The translations under genes and the position numbers were made by a program. From Lysinibacillus sphaericus (lineage in GTDB: Bacteria > Bacillota > Bacilli > Bacillales_A > Planococcaceae): a DNA stretch of 64,000 nucleotides. Each line of letters opens with the position of its first letter. The first letter of the stretch is position 1. The notes under the pieces were generated by a model that worked only from the letters and a program-made list of their open reading frames with translations, had not been told where the DNA came from and did no database searches. Where the stretch lies: the NCBI RefSeq assembly GCF_006864135.1, contig NZ_SADV01000025.1, forward strand, positions 1 through 64,000. Reading direction: 5' to 3'. Positions 9,546 through 17,900 of the stretch are shown here, piece after piece.

Positions 9546-11108
9546 ATGATGGAAAAAGAAATAATTAGTTCAAGACAATTTATGATCATTACCCTTCTCT
9601 TTTCAATTGGCACAGCCATTTTAATTATCCCTGCAAGTGTAACAAGCGAAGCAAAGCAAGATGCATGGATTGCAGCAATCATTGGTGTCGTTTTAAGTTT
9701 GCCCATAGTAAAGCTTTTCGTTGCTTTAGGAAATAGAACACCTACCCTTACATTTGTAGAGGCTAATGAAAAGATATTAGGTCGTTTTTTTGGAAAATTC
9801 ACTGCAATTGGCTTTATTATTATATCTTTACTTTCTGCCGGTGAATTATTATATTTCATTGGGATTTTTATGAAAACGGAAATTATGCCAGAAACACCTA
9901 CGATGGCGTTTGCATTTATGTTCAGTATTATCATTATATATGCTGCATTTTTAGGTATTGAGGTATTTGCCCGTTCTGCAGAAATACTATGTCCAATTTT
10001 TATTTTAATTTTTATTTTCTTTGTAATTTGTATTTCGCCATCCATCCAGATTGAAAATATACAGCCAATAATGGAAACACCAAAAAAATCATTATTCTTT
10101 AGTATGATTCGATTTATAAGTCTTTTTTCATTCCCGCTTGTTGTATTATTAATGATTTTCCCTTCCGCAGTTAACGTCCAAAAATCTGCACAAAAAGGTT
10201 TTTACATTGGCGCAATTTTGGGAGGGATTGTCTTAATTACGATCATCACACTATCTATCCTTGTCCTAGGTCCGGCAAATACTGCTTCTAGGACATTTCC
10301 TAGTTATTCATTAGCTCAAAGAATTTCAATCGGGAATTTTCTGCAGCGTATTGAAGTGATTATGGCGACCATGTGGGTAATATCTATTTATATTAGAACT
10401 TTTATGTATTTTTATGCTTCGGTGATCGGTATCGCACAAATATGTAAAATTAAAAATCATCGACCGCTCATTTTTCCACTCGGCATGATTATCCTTGGAC
10501 TTTCACAAATTGTTCATCCTAATATTATTCATTCAGATATTTACAATAGAGATATCTGGCCTATATTTTCCTTTGTTTTAATGATTTTATTACCATTAGT
10601 TTTATTACTAGTCTCAATGATTCGCAAAATTAATGGAAATAATACACAAAATGAAAGTAATAGTAATAACGATAATTCTACACAAGGTGAAAGTAGCAGT
10701 AATGGCGGTAATACTTCTCAAAATGAAAGTAGTAGTAATAACAATGATTCTACTCAAAGTGGTAGTAGCAATAATGGCGGAAATACTACACAAAATGAAA
10801 GTAATAGTAATAACAATAATTCTACTCAAAGTGATAGTAGCAATAATGGCGGTAATGCTTCTCAAAATGAAAGTAGTAGTAATAACAATAATTCTACTCA
10901 GAGTGATAGTAGCAGTAATGGCGGTAATGCTTCTCAAAATGAAAGTAGTAGTAATAACAATAATTCTACTCAAAGTGATAGTAGCAGCAATAGCGAAAAT
11001 CCTTCACCGAGCACAAGTGATAACGCTTCAAGCAATAATACACAGAATGATAGCGATACCGGCAATACTCCAAATAGTGATAAAAATAAAGATTCTCCAG
11101 AAAATTAA
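9546..11108 (+). CDS. GerA-type germinant receptor, B subunit with repeat tail
   Basis: The B subunit belongs to the amino acid permease superfamily and probably contributes the germinant binding site. Residues 1 to about 360 hold about ten membrane segments and the usual family opening (EKEIISSRQFMIITLLFSIG). The last 150 or so residues, after the final helix and the sequence MIRKING, are a low-complexity Asn/Ser/Gln tail built from 24-residue tandem units. Usual B subunits are about 365 residues and stop shortly after the last helix, so the 520-residue length is abnormal. A ribosome site AAAGGGG precedes the start. Confidence 0.93.
   Translation: MMEKEIISSRQFMIITLLFSIGTAILIIPASVTSEAKQDAWIAAIIGVVLSLPIVKLFVALGNRTPTLTFVEANEKILGRFFGKFTAIGFIIISLLSAGELLYFIGIFMKTEIMPETPTMAFAFMFSIIIIYAAFLGIEVFARSAEILCPIFILIFIFFVICISPSIQIENIQPIMETPKKSLFFSMIRFISLFSFPLVVLLMIFPSAVNVQKSAQKGFYIGAILGGIVLITIITLSILVLGPANTASRTFPSYSLAQRISIGNFLQRIEVIMATMWVISIYIRTFMYFYASVIGIAQICKIKNHRPLIFPLGMIILGLSQIVHPNIIHSDIYNRDIWPIFSFVLMILLPLVLLLVSMIRKINGNNTQNESNSNNDNSTQGESSSNGGNTSQNESSSNNNDSTQSGSSNNGGNTTQNESNSNNNNSTQSDSSNNGGNASQNESSSNNNNSTQSDSSSNGGNASQNESSSNNNNSTQSDSSSNSENPSPSTSDNASSNNTQNDSDTGNTPNSDKNKDSPEN
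10632..10991 (+). repeat. 72-bp in-frame tandem repeat coding the B-subunit tail
   Basis: Five 72-bp units begin at 10632, 10704, 10776, 10848 and 10920. Each encodes 24 residues of the type GGNxSQNESSSNNNNSTQS followed by about five more Ser/Asn/Asp residues. The last two units are nearly identical at the DNA level, which suggests recent copying. The period is a multiple of three, so the frame is kept. Confidence 0.9.
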
Positions 11109-11121
11109 TAACATAGTGGCA

Positions 11122-11165
11122 TAAAAAATGATGAACCTGATCGTTTCATGGTCATCATTTTTTCT
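11122..11165 (+). terminator. Terminator of the germinant-receptor operon
   Basis: A stem pairs AAAAAATGATG with CATCATTTTTT around a loop, followed by TTTCTTT. A related hairpin follows the second B-subunit gene at 13492-13533, as expected if the whole operon end was duplicated. Confidence 0.8.
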
Positions 11166-11365
11166 TTACATTTCTATTGAAAATTGATCAATTATGTCTC
11201 GGTATAGTTCTGTAAGCGGATATCTTTTGTACCGAAAGCGTAGCGACAGGTACAGGTGTTTGGACACCCGCTGAAAGAAGTTATAAGAATTCAATTCCAA
11301 CCTTTGTTTATCTTCTCTCAAAATTGTACATTATATAGTTATGTAAATGTTGAGGAGGAATGGAA

Positions 11366-11795
11366 ATGTCTATTTCTATAATTGCCGATACTATAGTTCT
11401 CTTTCTCAAAATTTGAAAAACACACTAGGGAATAACAATGACCTTATCATACGAGAAATGACCATTGGAAAAGCTGAATAGTATGCGTCATCGATCATCT
11501 ATGTAAATGGCTTATCAAATACAGTTCGCGCTCTTCGATTTTAGCAGCTATAGTTGGATTGTTTGGTTTAATGTTTGGTTTAATGTTTGGTTTAATGTTT
11601 GGCCTTATGATCATCGCTTACGAACTTTTGTGTTCCATATTTAAGTCCATTCGGCCCATTAATTCTAAAGGATCAAAAAGACTGTTGTTCCCTCGTAGAG
11701 CTTTATTGACTCGACCACACTTAATTAGTCAAAAAATACTGTCAGGGTCATTTTAATACGAAAAAAAGGAATCAAACGAATGATTCCAAAATTTA
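11366..11795 (+). pseudogene. Relic of a duplicated germinant receptor A subunit
   Basis: The DNA from about 11290 matches the start of the intact A-subunit operon at about 6435, including leader, ribosome site and first codons. It has small deletions, an in-frame TAG, and an abrupt jump at about 11510 from the sequence equivalent to 6691 to that equivalent to 7766. The two joined points in the intact gene both carry ATGGCTTA, so about 1074 bp appears to have been lost by recombination between 8-bp repeats. The relic then follows the A-subunit 3' end to about 11780. A 12-bp motif (TTTAATGTTTGG) is repeated three times near 11567-11602. Confidence 0.9.
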
Positions 11796-11804
11796 AATAA
11801 TAAA

Positions 11805-11923
11805 GATTCGGTGCTGCATTAAATATTGGGGTCTTATAAAGGATCAAAATTCCAAGCCCATTAGACTTGCTTACCTTTATTTTTTCACCAATTAAAGATT
11901 TAATTGTCTCCCTGACAAAATAA
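11805..11923 (+). pseudogene. Relic of a duplicated receptor D subunit
   Basis: This stretch matches the second half of the small D gene (9395-9510), from the sequence coding GAALN to the stop codon, with point changes and frame breaks. The whole C-subunit gene expected before it is missing. It is followed by the same spacer and ribosome site as in the first copy and then by an intact B gene. Confidence 0.85.
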
Positions 11924-11962
11924 TAAGGATCTTTATGTTAAGAGCAAAGGGGTAGCGTTCAA

Positions 11963-13471
11963 ATGGAAAAAGAAATAATTAGCTCAAGACAATTTATGAT
12001 CATTACCCTTCTCGCTTCAATTGGAACAGCCATTTTAATTAGCCCTGCTAGTGTAGCAAGTGAAGCAAAACAAGATGCCTGGATTGCCGCGATTATTAGT
12101 GTCGTTTTAAGTTTACTTTTAATAAAGCTTTTCATAACTGTAGGAAAACGGACACCTACCCTTACATTTGTAGAAGCTAATGAAAAGATATTAGGTCGCT
12201 TTTTCGGAAAAATAACTTCGATTGGTTTTATTTTTCTATCCCTACTTTCTGCCGGTGAATTATTATATTTCATTGGCATTTTCATGAAAACAGAAGTTTT
12301 GCCAGAAACACCTACAATGGCCTTTGCGTTTCTGTTCAGTATTATCATTATTTATGCTGCATTTCTAGGGATTGAAGTTTTTGCCCGTTCTGCAGAAATA
12401 CTATTCCCATTTTTTATTTTAATTTTTATTTTATTCGTAGTTTGTATTTCACCATCCGTTCAGATGGAAAATCTACAGCCAATAATGGAGGCACCAGCAA
12501 AATCATTATTCTTTAGTATGATCCGATTAATGAGTATTTTTTCATTCCCTCTTGTCATATTATTAATGATTTTTCCTTCTACTGTTAACGTCCATAAATC
12601 AGCACAAAAAGGTTTTTACATTGGCACAATTCTTGGAGGGATTGTCTTAATTGCTATCATCACACTAGCTATCCTTGTCCTAGGTCCGGCAAATACTGCT
12701 TCTAGGACATTTCCTAGCTATTCATTAGCCCAAAGAATTTCAATCGGGAATTTTTTACAACGTATTGAAGTGATTATGGCAGCCATGTGGTTAATATCAA
12801 TTTATATTAAAACTTTTATGTTTTTTTACGCTGGGGTCATCGGCATCGCACAAATATGTAAAATTAAAAATCATCGACCGCTCATTTTTCCATTCGGAAT
12901 GATTATCCTTGGACTTTCACAAATTATTCATCCTAGTATCATTCATTCAGATATTTACAATAGAGAAACCTGGCCTATTTTTTCTTTTATTTTCGCAATC
13001 TTATTACCATTAGTCTTATTACTTGTCGCGAAAATTCGCAAAATTAACGGTAATCAAGGAAATAATACAAAAAGTAATTGTAGTACACAGAATGAAAGCG
13101 GTAGTAATAACGGAAATGCTTCTCAAAATGAAAGTAGTAGTAATAACAATAATTCTACTCAAAGTGATGGTAATAGCAATGCCGGAAATACTACTCAAAG
13201 TGCAAGTAGTAGTAATAATGATAATTCTACTCAAAGTGATGGTAATAGCAATGCCGGGAATGCTTCTCAAAATGAAAGTAATAGTAATAACGATAATTCT
13301 ACTCAAAGTGATGGTAATAGCAATGACAGAAATACTACTCAAAATGAAAGTAGTAATAATAACGAAGATTCTATTCAAAGTGGAAGTAGTAGCAATAGCG
13401 AAAATCCTTCGCAGAGTGTTAGTAGCAGCGATACTGGCAATACGCCAAACAGTGATAAAAACAAAAATTAA
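11963..13471 (+). CDS. Second germinant receptor B subunit with repeat tail
   Basis: This 502-residue permease-like B subunit is a close paralogue of the one at 9546-11108 over the whole membrane domain, and it also ends in an Asn/Ser/Gln-rich repeat tail. It keeps an intact frame and a ribosome site (AAAGGGG) although its own A, C and D partners are decayed. It may supply an alternative B subunit to the intact A-C-D set, or be on its way to loss. Its transcription is uncertain: the upstream operon ends in a terminator, and the leader copied with the relic could provide a promoter. Confidence 0.92.
   Translation: MEKEIISSRQFMIITLLASIGTAILISPASVASEAKQDAWIAAIISVVLSLLLIKLFITVGKRTPTLTFVEANEKILGRFFGKITSIGFIFLSLLSAGELLYFIGIFMKTEVLPETPTMAFAFLFSIIIIYAAFLGIEVFARSAEILFPFFILIFILFVVCISPSVQMENLQPIMEAPAKSLFFSMIRLMSIFSFPLVILLMIFPSTVNVHKSAQKGFYIGTILGGIVLIAIITLAILVLGPANTASRTFPSYSLAQRISIGNFLQRIEVIMAAMWLISIYIKTFMFFYAGVIGIAQICKIKNHRPLIFPFGMIILGLSQIIHPSIIHSDIYNRETWPIFSFIFAILLPLVLLLVAKIRKINGNQGNNTKSNCSTQNESGSNNGNASQNESSSNNNNSTQSDGNSNAGNTTQSASSSNNDNSTQSDGNSNAGNASQNESNSNNDNSTQSDGNSNDRNTTQNESSNNNEDSIQSGSSSNSENPSQSVSSSDTGNTPNSDKNKN
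13109..13396 (+). repeat. 72-bp in-frame tandem repeat coding the second B-subunit tail
   Basis: Four 72-bp units start at 13109, 13181, 13253 and 13325 and encode 24-residue blocks such as AGNTTQSASSSNNDNSTQSD plus four residues. The unit length and pattern match those of the first paralogue, but unit sequences are more alike within each gene than between them in places, suggesting separate homogenisation. Confidence 0.88.
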
Positions 13472-13491
13472 AATTAACAGTATAAAATCAT

Positions 13492-13533
13492 AAAAAAATG
13501 ATGACCCTACCATATCAAGGTCATCATTTTTAA
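13492..13533. terminator. Bidirectional terminator between gerB paralogue and metA
   Basis: Arms AAAATGATGACC and GGTCATCATTTT form a perfect 12-bp stem with A and T runs on either side, so it can act on both strands for the two convergent genes. Confidence 0.85.
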
Positions 13534-13549
13534 TTGCTATTAAATGGCA

Positions 13550-14485
13550 TTAAATATGATATTCAATTTGATCGACGAAATCCCATTCATATGGTGTTTC
13601 TTGGTAAACATAGTAGTTCAACCAATTTGAGAATAATAAATGAGTATGGGCACGCCACGTATTAATCGGTTCATTAGCAGGATTATCATGTGGGAAGTAA
13701 TTCACTGGTACCTCAATATCTAATCCTTTCGCAACATCTCGACTATACTCATCAGCTAAAGTCGTTGCATCATATTCAAGATGGCCCGTAATCATAATGT
13801 TTTTATTATCCTTAGATTGCACAATAAAAACACCAGCATCTTCAGAATAAGATAGTAATCGTAAATCAGGATGGCTAAGTACTTCATCAATTGATACGGA
13901 TGTATATCGTGAATGTGGTGCAGTAAATGAATCACTAAATCCACGTACTAAATCCACTGTTAAATCCGTAATAACATGAGAATATACACCTGAGCATTTA
14001 GCAGGAAGTCCAATTTTACCGATACCGTAATGATGGTATAACGCCGCCTGTGCACCCCAACATATATGTAAAATCGATGTTACGTTTGCCTTAGACCAAT
14101 CCATAATTTCTGAAATTTCCTGCCAGTAGTTCACTTCTTCAAACTCCATTTTTTCTACTGGTGCACCTGTAATGATCATACCATCATAACGGCGATGACG
14201 GATTTGATTGAAGGTCGTGTAAAATAACTGTAAATGTGATTTACTGACATTTTTCGATTCATGCGTAGCTGTATTTAAAAATGAAATATTCACTTGTAAC
14301 GGTGTATTCCCCAATAAACGAAGTAATTGCAGCTCTGTTTTTTCTTTTTCTGGCATTAAGTTCAAAATTAATATATTTAACGGACGAATTTGTTGCGTTT
14401 TCGCTCTGTCCTCTTCCATAACGAAGATTTTTTCCTCACGTAAATGTTCTCCAGCTGGTAAGTTTTTCGGAATATTAATTGGCAT
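13550..14485 (-). CDS. metA: Homoserine O-acyltransferase MetA (predicted acetyltransferase)
   Basis: MetA acylates homoserine, the first dedicated step of methionine synthesis. The 311-residue protein shows the full family pattern: catalytic Cys142 in [11 protein letters not shown], His235 and Glu237 in TGHLEYDA. Residue 111 is Glu (APVEKMEF), where the E. coli enzyme has Gly. A Glu at this position is known to make MetA proteins use acetyl-CoA rather than succinyl-CoA, so I predict homoserine O-acetyltransferase despite the usual succinyltransferase annotation. The gene is alone, and is preceded on its strand by a SAM-I riboswitch with terminator. Confidence 0.96.
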   Translation of the reverse strand: MPINIPKNLPAGEHLREEKIFVMEEDRAKTQQIRPLNILILNLMPEKEKTELQLLRLLGNTPLQVNISFLNTATHESKNVSKSHLQLFYTTFNQIRHRRYDGMIITGAPVEKMEFEEVNYWQEISEIMDWSKANVTSILHICWGAQAALYHHYGIGKIGLPAKCSGVYSHVITDLTVDLVRGFSDSFTAPHSRYTSVSIDEVLSHPDLRLLSYSEDAGVFIVQSKDNKNIMITGHLEYDATTLADEYSRDVAKGLDIEVPVNYFPHDNPANEPINTWRAHTHLLFSNWLNYYVYQETPYEWDFVDQIEYHI

Positions 14486-14566
14486 CTTGCATTCCCCTCT
14501 CTTTTATTTCTTTTGTTACATCAATGCACGGGCCCTGCGCAAAGCTCAAATATCAAACGATGAAAT

Positions 14567-14734
14567 TAAAAAATCCCCCTCATTCCATATGAGATAGAAT
14601 GAGAAGGATTTTTCCACGTTCACTCTTATCTCTCAAAGGATAAATCCTTTGCTGGAATTAGCACCTTTCTAACTTTCGTTAGAGGTTGCTGAAGCGTCAT
14701 CGGGCCAAATCCCTCAACTTCTCATGATAAGATT
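14567..14734 (-). promoter_or_regulatory. SAM-I (S-box) riboswitch controlling metA
   Basis: Read on the minus strand, the leader contains the conserved S-box features in order: CTTATCATGAGAAGTTGAGG, GATTTGGCCCGATGACGCTT, CAGCAACC, AGGTGCTAATTCCAGCA, and the closing GAGAGATAAGA. It is followed by a terminator hairpin at about 14567-14613 with a T run. High S-adenosylmethionine should favour the terminator and shut off metA, about 80 bases downstream. Confidence 0.96.
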
Positions 14735-14919
14735 ATTTAATTAAAAAGAATTGTAACATGAACAATTAAGAATATCAATAATACATAGAATATTTTGTTA
14801 TTAATCATGCATGTCATTATGTCATTTGTTTAACACTAAACTTGAATGTTTACAATCATTATTTGATGGTAAACATGCTGTACTTATGTTAACATATACC
14901 TTTAGTAACAGAGAGGAAC

Positions 14920-15300
14920 GTGAATAGTTTGATTAAAATTGATTTTCCAAAACCAGATTTAGTAATTCGCCAACGCGAACAAGATTTAAAGCCAGGAGAT
15001 GTACCAATCACACCATACCATGGTTTTATCGACTTCCATAAAATCACTCGTGAAAACGGTGGAATTTTCTTATTCTACAATGAAGAGAACGAACTATTAT
15101 TTGTAGGGAAAGCACGTAAAATTCGTCAACGTATTAAAAAGCATTTTGAGGACAATGTGTCACCGATGAAAAATCATCGTGATGAAATTTTCAAAATTGA
15201 AGTGTATGAAGTGGAAGATCCAATGGAACGTGAAATTTATGAAACGTACGCGATCAATTCATTCCGCGCTAAATACAATGTTGATAAAGTATTTTATTAA
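14920..15300 (+). CDS. GIY-YIG domain protein
   Basis: A 126-residue protein with a small nuclease-like fold of the GIY-YIG type, as in the N-terminus of UvrC. The motif is degenerate: GGIFLFYNEENELLFVGKAR has GIF in place of GIY and FVG in place of YIG; an Arg-containing helix (KIRQRIKKHF) and a downstream Glu follow. Similar short proteins occur in Bacillus without a settled role. Two starts are possible: GTG at 14920, only 3 bases after GAGAGG, or TTG at 14929. It is monocistronic and convergent with the next gene. Confidence 0.7.
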   Translation: MNSLIKIDFPKPDLVIRQREQDLKPGDVPITPYHGFIDFHKITRENGGIFLFYNEENELLFVGKARKIRQRIKKHFEDNVSPMKNHRDEIFKIEVYEVEDPMEREIYETYAINSFRAKYNVDKVFY

Positions 15301-15308
15301 TATTTAAC

Positions 15309-15367
15309 GAAAAAAAAGAATCTGCTTGCCCTCTGTAATGTACATGACGGCTTGCAGATTCTTTTTC
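15309..15367. terminator. Bidirectional terminator
   Basis: AAAGAATCTGC and GCAGATTCTTT form the base of a stem with a further imperfectly paired segment (TTGCC with GGCTT). A-rich and T-rich flanks allow use from both convergent genes. Confidence 0.75.
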
Positions 15368-15374
15368 AATACTT

Positions 15375-16157
15375 TTATTCTAAGAAAAATGCTTTACGTT
15401 CTTTAGTAATCCATTCCTCAAGCTCCGTATCATCGCGCTTTAAAAGGCGATTAATAAGCACGTCATGCCATACATAATCCTCTAATAAATAGATATGAAC
15501 AGGATCATTGGTAATAAAAGCCGTTTCCTGATTTGCCGGAGAGTGACCATAAATCATCTCTTGACCATCTACAGACAAAATAAACCAATGAGGTGTAGAC
15601 GCATTCCTCGTATAGCGAGTGATACGGTGTTGGTCAATGGAAGCTAAATGGTCCTCCACATACAAGGTAATTCCATGAACAGGTATATGCTTCGCTACCT
15701 CATGTAAATCTTCCCGCAATTCTTCATACATATCTTCCCACATTGATAATATGACTTTTTTCTCCGCTTTTTTTAATAATGACTGACAATAATTGAAGAT
15801 TGCCTCTTTTCCTTTTAACGTGACAACTTTATGCTCCGCTTCCTGCTCTTTTACTTCTAATTTTTCTAATCGATCACTAATCGACGAAAAATTAGATTGC
15901 CAACGTTGCTGAATTTGCTGTAAAAACACAGCGACAGGAATGGAAGAGTATGTCGTATGATCTGCCGTTTCTTCTTTCAGTACTAACCCTTTTTCAACAA
16001 GTACATCAAGTATATCGTATATTCTTGCACGAGGGATACCGGAGTTTTTACTTACTTGATAGGCACTAACATGACTATTTTGTACGAGTGCAGTATAGGC
16101 CTTCGCTTCATATTCTGTGAATCCCAGCTCTTTTAATTGGGCGATTAATTCAACCAT
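15375..16157 (-). CDS. TrmB-family transcriptional regulator
   Basis: A 260-residue TrmB-like regulator. Residues 1 to about 75 form a winged helix-turn-helix (LKELGFTEYEAKAYTALVQN, then AYQVSKNSGIPRARIYDILD). A coiled-coil linker follows at about 90-115, and the C-terminal part resembles the phospholipase-D-like effector domain of the TrmB superfamily. It is divergent from the TSUP exporter gene across a 126-base gap holding a palindrome, so it most likely regulates that exporter. The inducer is unknown; sugar ligands known for archaeal TrmB should not be assumed. Confidence 0.88.
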   Translation of the reverse strand: MVELIAQLKELGFTEYEAKAYTALVQNSHVSAYQVSKNSGIPRARIYDILDVLVEKGLVLKEETADHTTYSSIPVAVFLQQIQQRWQSNFSSISDRLEKLEVKEQEAEHKVVTLKGKEAIFNYCQSLLKKAEKKVILSMWEDMYEELREDLHEVAKHIPVHGITLYVEDHLASIDQHRITRYTRNASTPHWFILSVDGQEMIYGHSPANQETAFITNDPVHIYLLEDYVWHDVLINRLLKRDDTELEEWITKERKAFFLE

Positions 16158-16242
16158 TCGATCCCTCCATTACCTCTATTATAAGTTAAGGCTATGAAGA
16201 TACGCCAACGAAAAAAATTAGTCTTTACAGCCTCGTGAAATT

Positions 16243-16266
16243 TAGTTACTATTTCAGTAGTAACTA
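16243..16266. promoter_or_regulatory. Candidate TrmB operator
   Basis: The inverted repeat TAGTTAC-N10-GTAACTA lies just before the ribosome site (AAGAGG) of the TSUP gene, in the gap shared with the divergent TrmB gene. Position and symmetry suggest the binding site of that regulator, but this is inference. Confidence 0.5.
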
Positions 16267-16283
16267 TCAAAAGAGGTGTAAAC

Positions 16284-17066
16284 ATGCTATTTGAAGTAGA
16301 TGTAAATGTAGTCATATTATTAATATCTTTTGGATTTTTAGCCGCCTTTGTGGATGCAGTCGTTGGAGGTGGTGGCTTAATTGCGTTACCTGCCCTTATG
16401 TTTGCTGGTTTAAATCCAGCAGCGGCAGTAGCCACTAATAAACTTGCCGGCACCATGGGTTCTTTAACATCAACCCTTTCTTTTTATCGATCTGGTCAGC
16501 TAGAAATTCGTTCGGTTATTAAATACTTTCCCCTAGCCTTTGTAGGATCACTTTTTGGTGCATGGACAGTTCATTTAATTAATCCTGAATTACTAAAACC
16601 ACTTATGCTCATAATGCTTGCTGCTGTTGCAGTCTATACAATCTTTAAAAAAGATTGGGGTTCTGTAGCTACAGTCAAAAATTTAAAGTTTACGCACTTA
16701 GTCCTATTCATGCTGTTGTTATTTACAATTGGGTTTTATGATGGGTTTCTTGGTCCAGGAACTGGCTCGTTTTTAATCTTTAGTTTTTTATTAGTCGGCT
16801 TCGATTTCTTAAAGGCAGCAGGAAACGCGAAATTTTTAAACTTAGCAAGTAATTTTGCCGGCCTTTTAATGTTCGCCTACTTAGGTCAGATTCATTATGT
16901 CTATGGTTTACTAATGGGTATCGCTCAAATTGCCGGTGCATTTGTAGGCTCACGTATGGCGATTAAAAAAGGTAGCGGCTTTGTCCGCGTATTATTTATT
17001 ATCGTAACGATTACTTTGTTAACTAAAAATGCTTATGATTACATAAAAAACGCCGTAGATATCTAG
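16284..17066 (+). CDS. TSUP (TauE/SafE) family membrane exporter
   Basis: A 260-residue membrane protein of the TauE/SafE/YfcA family, with about eight hydrophobic segments arranged as two related halves. The first half has GFLAAFVDAVVGGGGLIALPAL with the conserved Gly-rich loop and ATNKLAGTMGS; the second has IGFYDGFLGPGTGSFLIF and NAKFLNLASNFAGL. Family members export sulfite, sulfonates or other small anions across the cytoplasmic membrane. The substrate here is unknown. The divergent TrmB-like gene is the likely regulator. Confidence 0.9.
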   Translation: MLFEVDVNVVILLISFGFLAAFVDAVVGGGGLIALPALMFAGLNPAAAVATNKLAGTMGSLTSTLSFYRSGQLEIRSVIKYFPLAFVGSLFGAWTVHLINPELLKPLMLIMLAAVAVYTIFKKDWGSVATVKNLKFTHLVLFMLLLFTIGFYDGFLGPGTGSFLIFSFLLVGFDFLKAAGNAKFLNLASNFAGLLMFAYLGQIHYVYGLLMGIAQIAGAFVGSRMAIKKGSGFVRVLFIIVTITLLTKNAYDYIKNAVDI

Positions 17067-17076
17067 CTCTACGGTG
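17051..17076 (+). terminator. Hairpin at the end of the TSUP gene
   Basis: CCGTAGA pairs with TCTACGG around an 8-nt loop that includes the stop codon; GTCTTAG follows without a long T run. It begins with CGCCGTAGATAT, the same 12 bases that open the terminator at the far side of the repeat array (from about 17865). Confidence 0.45.
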
Positions 17077-17119
17077 TCTTAGCTTGTCGACAATCTTTGG
17101 CGTTCTGTTTCTTTAATTT

Positions 17120-17856
17120 GGAGAGGCTTTTGGTCATTTCGGAGGGGCTTTCTGTCACTTTAGAGGGGCTTTCTGTCACTTTAGAGGGGCTTTCCGTCAC
17201 TTTGAAATTGTCTATCCATCAATCCAGATATTCTATCCACGATTTTGGAGGTTCTATCCACGGTTTGGGTGATCCTCGCCATCATTTTTGAAGGTTCTAT
17301 CCATCACTTCAAGTTATTTCCGTCAATTCAGGTTCTATCCATCACTTCGGAGGGACTTTCCGTCACTTTGAAATTTCTATCCATCAATCCAGAAATTCTA
17401 TCCACGATTTTGGAAGTTCTATCCACCATTTTGAAGGTTCTATCCACGATTTGGGTGATCCTCGCCATCATTTTTGAAGGCTCTATCCATCACTTCAAGT
17501 TCTCTCCAGTCACTTCAAGTTATTTCCGTCAATTCAGGTTCTATCCATCACTTCGGAGGGACTTTCCGTCACTTTGAAATTTCTATCCATCAATCCAGAA
17601 ATTCTATCCACGATTTTGGAAGTTCTATCCACCATTTTGAAGGTTCTATCCACGATTTGGGTGATCCTCGCCATCATTTTTGAAGGCTCTATCCATCACT
17701 TCAAGTTCTTTCTGTCACTTCAGTAGTTCTTTCCGTCACTTCGAACTTTCTATCCATCAATTCAGAGATTCTATCCGCGATTTCGAATTTTCTATCCACG
17801 ATTTTGGACAATCTATCCATCATTACGAACTTTCTATCCATCGCTTATTGTCTGCA
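17120..17856. repeat. Degenerate 21-bp tandem repeat array
   Basis: About 35 units of roughly 21 bp fill this intergenic space. The left part uses AGAGGGGCTTTCTGTCACTTT. Most of the rest uses variants of TTCTATCCAYSATTTTGGAAG, with the TATCCA core present about 21 times. A higher-order copy of 206 bp is visible: the block starting at 17331 recurs almost exactly at 17537. Since 21 is a multiple of three, several spurious open frames with repeated Ser-Ile-His or Leu-Ser-Val-Thr run through it; none has a ribosome site. I see no protein or RNA gene. Confidence 0.92.
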
Positions 17857-17860
17857 AAAT

Positions 17861-17895
17861 AAACCGCCGTAGATATTTTATCACTACGGCGGTTT
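17861..17895. terminator. Bidirectional terminator at the end of panF
   Basis: AAACCGCCGTAG and CTACGGCGGTTT form a perfect 12-bp stem with an 11-nt loop, followed by T-rich sequence on both strands. It should terminate the panF transcript on the minus strand. Confidence 0.85.
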
Positions 17896-17900
17896 CTAAT

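Noticed and set aside
10614-11124. Open frames on both strands over the gerB repeat tails
   Set aside because: They are shadows of the in-frame 72-bp repeats; the tail is in the frame of the B subunit.
11200-11280. Possible further copy of the dispersed repeat
   Set aside because: Only a short CGAAAGCGTAGCGACAGG-like piece and small inverted repeats are visible; not enough to call an element.
17120-17856. CRISPR array
   Set aside because: Units are contiguous and degenerate with no unique spacers, and no cas genes are nearby.
17097-17862. Plus-strand open frames with SIHHF or GLSVTLE repeats
   Set aside because: They result from the 21-bp period being a multiple of three; no ribosome sites, and all frames stay open.
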